From positions 186,001-250,000 of the forward strand of contig JAQVLA010000002.1 of the NCBI GenBank assembly GCA_028704385.1: a DNA stretch of 64,000 nucleotides, in the 5' to 3' direction. Position numbers and translations under genes: made by a program. Below, piece after piece: positions 61,731-64,000 of this stretch. The stretch's first letter is position 1, and each line of letters starts with the position of its first letter. Below the pieces are notes generated by a model. That model was given only the letters and a program-made list of their open reading frames with translations. It searched no databases and had not been told where the DNA came from. Source of the stretch: Bacteroidales bacterium. Lineage in GTDB: Bacteria; Bacteroidota; Bacteroidia; Bacteroidales; F082.

Positions 61731-62213
61731 ATGACCTCCATAGCTTATGCCAGTTTGGTTTTTCCGAATTCGGGCATACTTCACTCTTCAGCTGAATTTG
61801 ATGAGACTGAATTTGATTTTCGAAACATCAAGAATATCTATCTCGGAAAGAAGGTTCTGATTGTAGAAGATATTCCTTCGAATTTTCAGCTTTTACATGC
61901 ATTTTTGGCACCAACCGGACTAACTGTTATTCATGAAGTTGATGGCGAACACGCTTATGCAGCATTTAAAAGAAGTCCGGATTTCGACCTGATTTTGATG
62001 GATATCAGACTGCCTGACGTAAGTGGGTTGATGATAACCAAAATGATTCGGGAATTATCGCCTGATATTCCCATTATTGCACAAACCGCCTACGCACTGG
62101 ATGCTGACCGCTATCAATGCCTGGAAGCAGGTTGCAACGATTATATTGCCAAGCCAATCCGGAGAAACCAATTGTTTAGGATTGTGCATAAATACCTTTC
62201 CTGGTCCTGCTAA
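61731..62213 (+). CDS. Single-domain response regulator
   Basis: A 160-residue protein with about 38 non-conserved N-terminal residues, then a receiver domain: KVLIVEDIPSNFQLL (Glu46, Asp47), phospho-acceptor Asp91 in LILMDIRLPDVSGL, Thr119 in IIAQTAYALDADR and Lys141 in DYIAKPI. There is no output domain, so it probably shuttles phosphate or binds a target, like hybrid-kinase receiver modules. ATG 61731 is preferred because an earlier in-frame TTG overlaps the -7 element. No histidine kinase is adjacent; the only kinase-like gene in the window is the pseudo-kinase at 37.7 kb. Confidence 0.88.
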   Translation: MTSIAYASLVFPNSGILHSSAEFDETEFDFRNIKNIYLGKKVLIVEDIPSNFQLLHAFLAPTGLTVIHEVDGEHAYAAFKRSPDFDLILMDIRLPDVSGLMITKMIRELSPDIPIIAQTAYALDADRYQCLEAGCNDYIAKPIRRNQLFRIVHKYLSWSC

Positions 62214-62219
62214 AAGAGT

Positions 62220-62227
62220 TATTTTTG
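62220..62227 (+). promoter_or_regulatory. -7 promoter element for pepD
   Basis: TATTTTTG matches TAnnTTTG, 14 bases before ATG 62241, so the leader is very short; the ATG at 62250 is an alternative start. Confidence 0.6.
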
Positions 62228-62240
62228 TGCTTCATCAAAA

Positions 62241-63716
62241 ATGTGTAATATGAATGAAGTACTCAATACGCTGGAGCCAACAATGATTTGGAAGTATTTT
62301 GCTGAAATACTTCAAATTCCCAGACCAAGCAAAAAAGAAGAAAAAATCCTGGCTTATCTGATTGATTTTGCAAAAAAACATCACTTGGAATACGAACAGG
62401 ATACGGTTGGCAATGTGCTGATAAAAGCTCCGGCAAGCCCTGGATTTGAAAAACGTAAAACAGTTGTTTTGCAAAGTCATGTGGATATGGTATGCGAAAA
62501 AAACAGTGATACCGAACATGATTTTGAGAAAGATCCGATAAGTGTTCTTATTGAGGACGGTTGGGTGAAAGCCAAAGGTACCACGCTCGGAGCCGATGAC
62601 GGAATTGGTGTAGCTGCACAGCTTGCCTTATTGGCTGATAAATCAATATCACGTGGGGCCATCGAGTGTTTGTTCACTGTTGATGAAGAAACAGGTTTAA
62701 CGGGTGCTTTTGGATTGGAACCAGACTTTCTGAAAGGAAAAATACTACTTAACCTCGACTCGGAAGATGAAGGAGAGCTGTTTATTGGATGTGCCGGAGG
62801 AAAGGATACTGTGATTACTTTACCTTACAAACTGGAAAAAGCACAACAAGGTCTTGAGTTTTATCGGATTGATGTTAAGGGACTGAAAGGAGGCCATTCA
62901 GGTGATGATATCCATAAAGGATTAGCTAATGCAAACAAACTATTGACCCGTATCGTATGGAAAGCTGCACGTGACCTTAATGTAAGGATGGCTCATTTTG
63001 AGGGTGGAAACCTACGCAATGCAATTGCACGTGAGGCCTTTGCGATAGTAGCGGTCAAACATGAATCAGTGGATTCTTTTATGCAACTTATGGAAAAGAG
63101 CACAAGAGAAATGACTTATGAATATGCAGTGACCGAACCTAAACTGGATATTTCAATAAAGCCTACACAACCAACTGAAAAGTTGCTGATGTTAAAAGAA
63201 GCTCAGAATAAGTTGTTAAATAGTTTGTATGCTTGTCCGCATGGCGTAATTGCCTGGTCGCAGCGAATCCCGAATTTTGTCGAGACTTCAACCAATTTGG
63301 CTTCTGTACGGATGGAAAATGGCTTGGCAGTGATCACCACAAGTCAGCGAAGTTCTGTAGAGTCCTCTAAAGAGGATATTGCCCAAATGGTTGCTGCCTG
63401 TTTTGACCTAATCGGAGCAGAAGTTAAGCACAGCAATGGATATCCGGGTTGGGCTCCCGATCCAAATTCTGAAATTCGTGCGATAACTGTTGAAGCATAT
63501 CGGGATTTGTTTCATCAGGAACCAGATGTAAAAGCCATTCATGCCGGATTGGAATGTGGCCTTATTGGCGACAAATACCCCGGAATGGATATGATTTCCT
63601 ATGGGCCAACCATTAAAGGAGCACACTCACCTGATGAACGGATACAGATCGAAACCGTTATTAAATTTTGGGATTTAACGCTTGAAATTTTAAAAAGGAT
63701 ACCTGATCAGGAATAA
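62241..63716 (+). CDS. pepD: Aminoacyl-histidine dipeptidase (PepD)
   Basis: Cytosolic M20-family zinc dipeptidase hydrolysing Xaa-His and other dipeptides. 491 residues (488 from the alternative start ATG 62250). Motifs: QIPRPSKKEEKILAYLIDFA, the metal-binding VLQSHVDMVCEKN and TLGADDGIGVAAQLAL, catalytic DEETGLTGAFGLEPDFL, dimerisation domain from GGHSGDDIHKGLANAN, and C-terminal IHAGLECGLIG with the last zinc His near GAHSPDERI. It links to histidine metabolism (HutH at 19.5 kb) but the two are far apart. A terminator follows directly. Confidence 0.93.
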   Translation: MCNMNEVLNTLEPTMIWKYFAEILQIPRPSKKEEKILAYLIDFAKKHHLEYEQDTVGNVLIKAPASPGFEKRKTVVLQSHVDMVCEKNSDTEHDFEKDPISVLIEDGWVKAKGTTLGADDGIGVAAQLALLADKSISRGAIECLFTVDEETGLTGAFGLEPDFLKGKILLNLDSEDEGELFIGCAGGKDTVITLPYKLEKAQQGLEFYRIDVKGLKGGHSGDDIHKGLANANKLLTRIVWKAARDLNVRMAHFEGGNLRNAIAREAFAIVAVKHESVDSFMQLMEKSTREMTYEYAVTEPKLDISIKPTQPTEKLLMLKEAQNKLLNSLYACPHGVIAWSQRIPNFVETSTNLASVRMENGLAVITTSQRSSVESSKEDIAQMVAACFDLIGAEVKHSNGYPGWAPDPNSEIRAITVEAYRDLFHQEPDVKAIHAGLECGLIGDKYPGMDMISYGPTIKGAHSPDERIQIETVIKFWDLTLEILKRIPDQE

Positions 63717-63720
63717 AAAT

Positions 63721-63752
63721 AAAGCCCCCGATTTTTCAGATTCGGGGGCTTT
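63721..63752. terminator. Bidirectional terminator after pepD
   Basis: AAAGCCCCCGA (63721-63731) pairs with TCGGGGGCTTT (63742-63752). It is shared with the convergent gene at the right edge. Confidence 0.88.
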
Positions 63753-63755
63753 ATT

Positions 63756-64000
63756 TTAACCAATCCATTTCACCAGAGGCAGATCCTGGCGGTGTGGTAA
63801 AAGTCTGTTGGAAGGATAAATCCTGAAAGTGTAATCATACACACCAGCACGATAAACAGGCACATTAATTTTATAACTTGCCCAACCATCACCCGATTCA
63901 GTAAGATCCATCGATTCAACAAAAACGATTTCATCTATCTTGTCAAATAGCTTGCGGCCAAAAATAAGTTCTATTGCCACATCACCAGCATCCAGGCCAG
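63756..64000 (-). CDS. Alpha-glucan phosphorylase, C-terminal fragment (partial)
   Basis: The last 81 residues of a minus-strand gene that continues beyond the right edge of the window. The frame is open through base 64000 (residues before the first in-frame GTG read GLDAGD). The segment has ELIFGRKLFDKIDEIVF, GWASYKINVPVYRAG, YDYTFRIYPSNRLLPHRQD and ends LVKWIG, which matches the C-terminal beta-sandwich end of the alpha-glucan phosphorylase type found in Bacteroidetes, an enzyme of glycogen breakdown. The match is from memory of the family and the fragment is short, so the call is moderate. Confidence 0.6.
   Translation of the reverse strand, partial: GLDAGDVAIELIFGRKLFDKIDEIVFVESMDLTESGDGWASYKINVPVYRAGVYDYTFRIYPSNRLLPHRQDLPLVKWIG

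Noticed and set aside
1-64000. tRNA, rRNA or CRISPR arrays
   Set aside because: All intergenic gaps were read for T-loop sequences, cloverleaf patterns and regularly spaced repeats; none was found.

Overview
The window is a stretch of ordinary bacterial chromosome from a member of the Bacteroidetes. Four signs point to this phylum: a SusC/SusD outer-membrane pair with a companion lipoprotein, a DUF4271-hemD-rnpA-yidD order, eukaryote-like icd and gltA genes side by side, and many genes preceded by the Bacteroidetes -7 element TAnnTTTG instead of a Shine-Dalgarno. Acetate formation (pta, ackA) and an indolepyruvate:ferredoxin oxidoreductase (iorAB) suggest anaerobic or facultative amino-acid fermentation. 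A carotenoid cluster suggests some exposure to light or oxygen. No rRNA, tRNA, CRISPR array, prophage or intact insertion sequence was found.

Layout. 1-3.9 kb (minus): an S41 protease (runs off the left edge), yidD, rnpA, hemD and a DUF4271 membrane protein. 4.2-7.5 kb (plus): pta, a divergent 3-hydroxyacyl-CoA dehydrogenase-like gene, and ackA. 7.5-9.1 kb (minus): a GIN-domain/beta-barrel protein. 9.4-15.2 kb (plus): an LptF/LptG permease, two glycosyltransferases and ettA. 15.3-16.6 kb (minus): a NhaD-like antiporter. 16.8-23.9 kb: a nitroreductase, a WbuC-like cupin, hisS, hutH, a thioredoxin-like gene (minus), a second MIO ammonia-lyase and two small membrane proteins. 24.1-29.6 kb (plus): susC, susD and a lipoprotein. 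29.6-33.1 kb: an AT-rich block of envelope proteins of unknown role. 33.1-36.8 kb (minus): an M23 lipoprotein and iorBA. 37.0-39.4 kb (plus): an AcpH-like protein, a cyclic-nucleotide-binding pseudo-histidine kinase and a small lipoprotein. 39.5-42.5 kb (minus): yjbQ, gltA and icd. 42.9-45.4 kb (plus): PspC, a 59-residue LiaI-like protein, a LiaF-like protein and a CbpA-type DnaJ. 45.5-51.4 kb (plus): a TonB-dependent receptor, an oligopeptidase B lipoprotein, a possible PD-(D/E)XK protein and a small outer-membrane barrel. 51.4-55.3 kb (minus): crtZ, idi, an unknown gene, crtB and crtI. 55.5-63.7 kb (plus): a thioredoxin-like protein, a cation:proton antiporter, rpsO, pnp, rpoD, rpe, a lone receiver domain and pepD. 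The right edge holds the end of an apparent alpha-glucan phosphorylase (minus).

How the genes work together. Pta and AckA form acetate and ATP from acetyl-CoA. HutH and IorAB feed amino-acid carbon toward that pool. Icd and GltA supply the oxidative arm to 2-oxoglutarate. PspC, the LiaI/LiaF-like proteins and CbpA form a plausible envelope/protein-stress group. Idi, CrtB, CrtI and CrtZ make a carotenoid, but the lycopene cyclase that should act before CrtZ is not in the window. rpsO, pnp, rpoD, rpe, the receiver gene and pepD lie head-to-tail, and several carry their own promoters. I saw no convincing new defence or mobile system. The most unusual items are the altered hydroxyacyl-CoA dehydrogenase between pta and ackA, the cyclic-nucleotide pseudo-kinase, the paired MIO lyases, the stress-gene cluster with a palindrome before cbpA, and several unassigned envelope genes.
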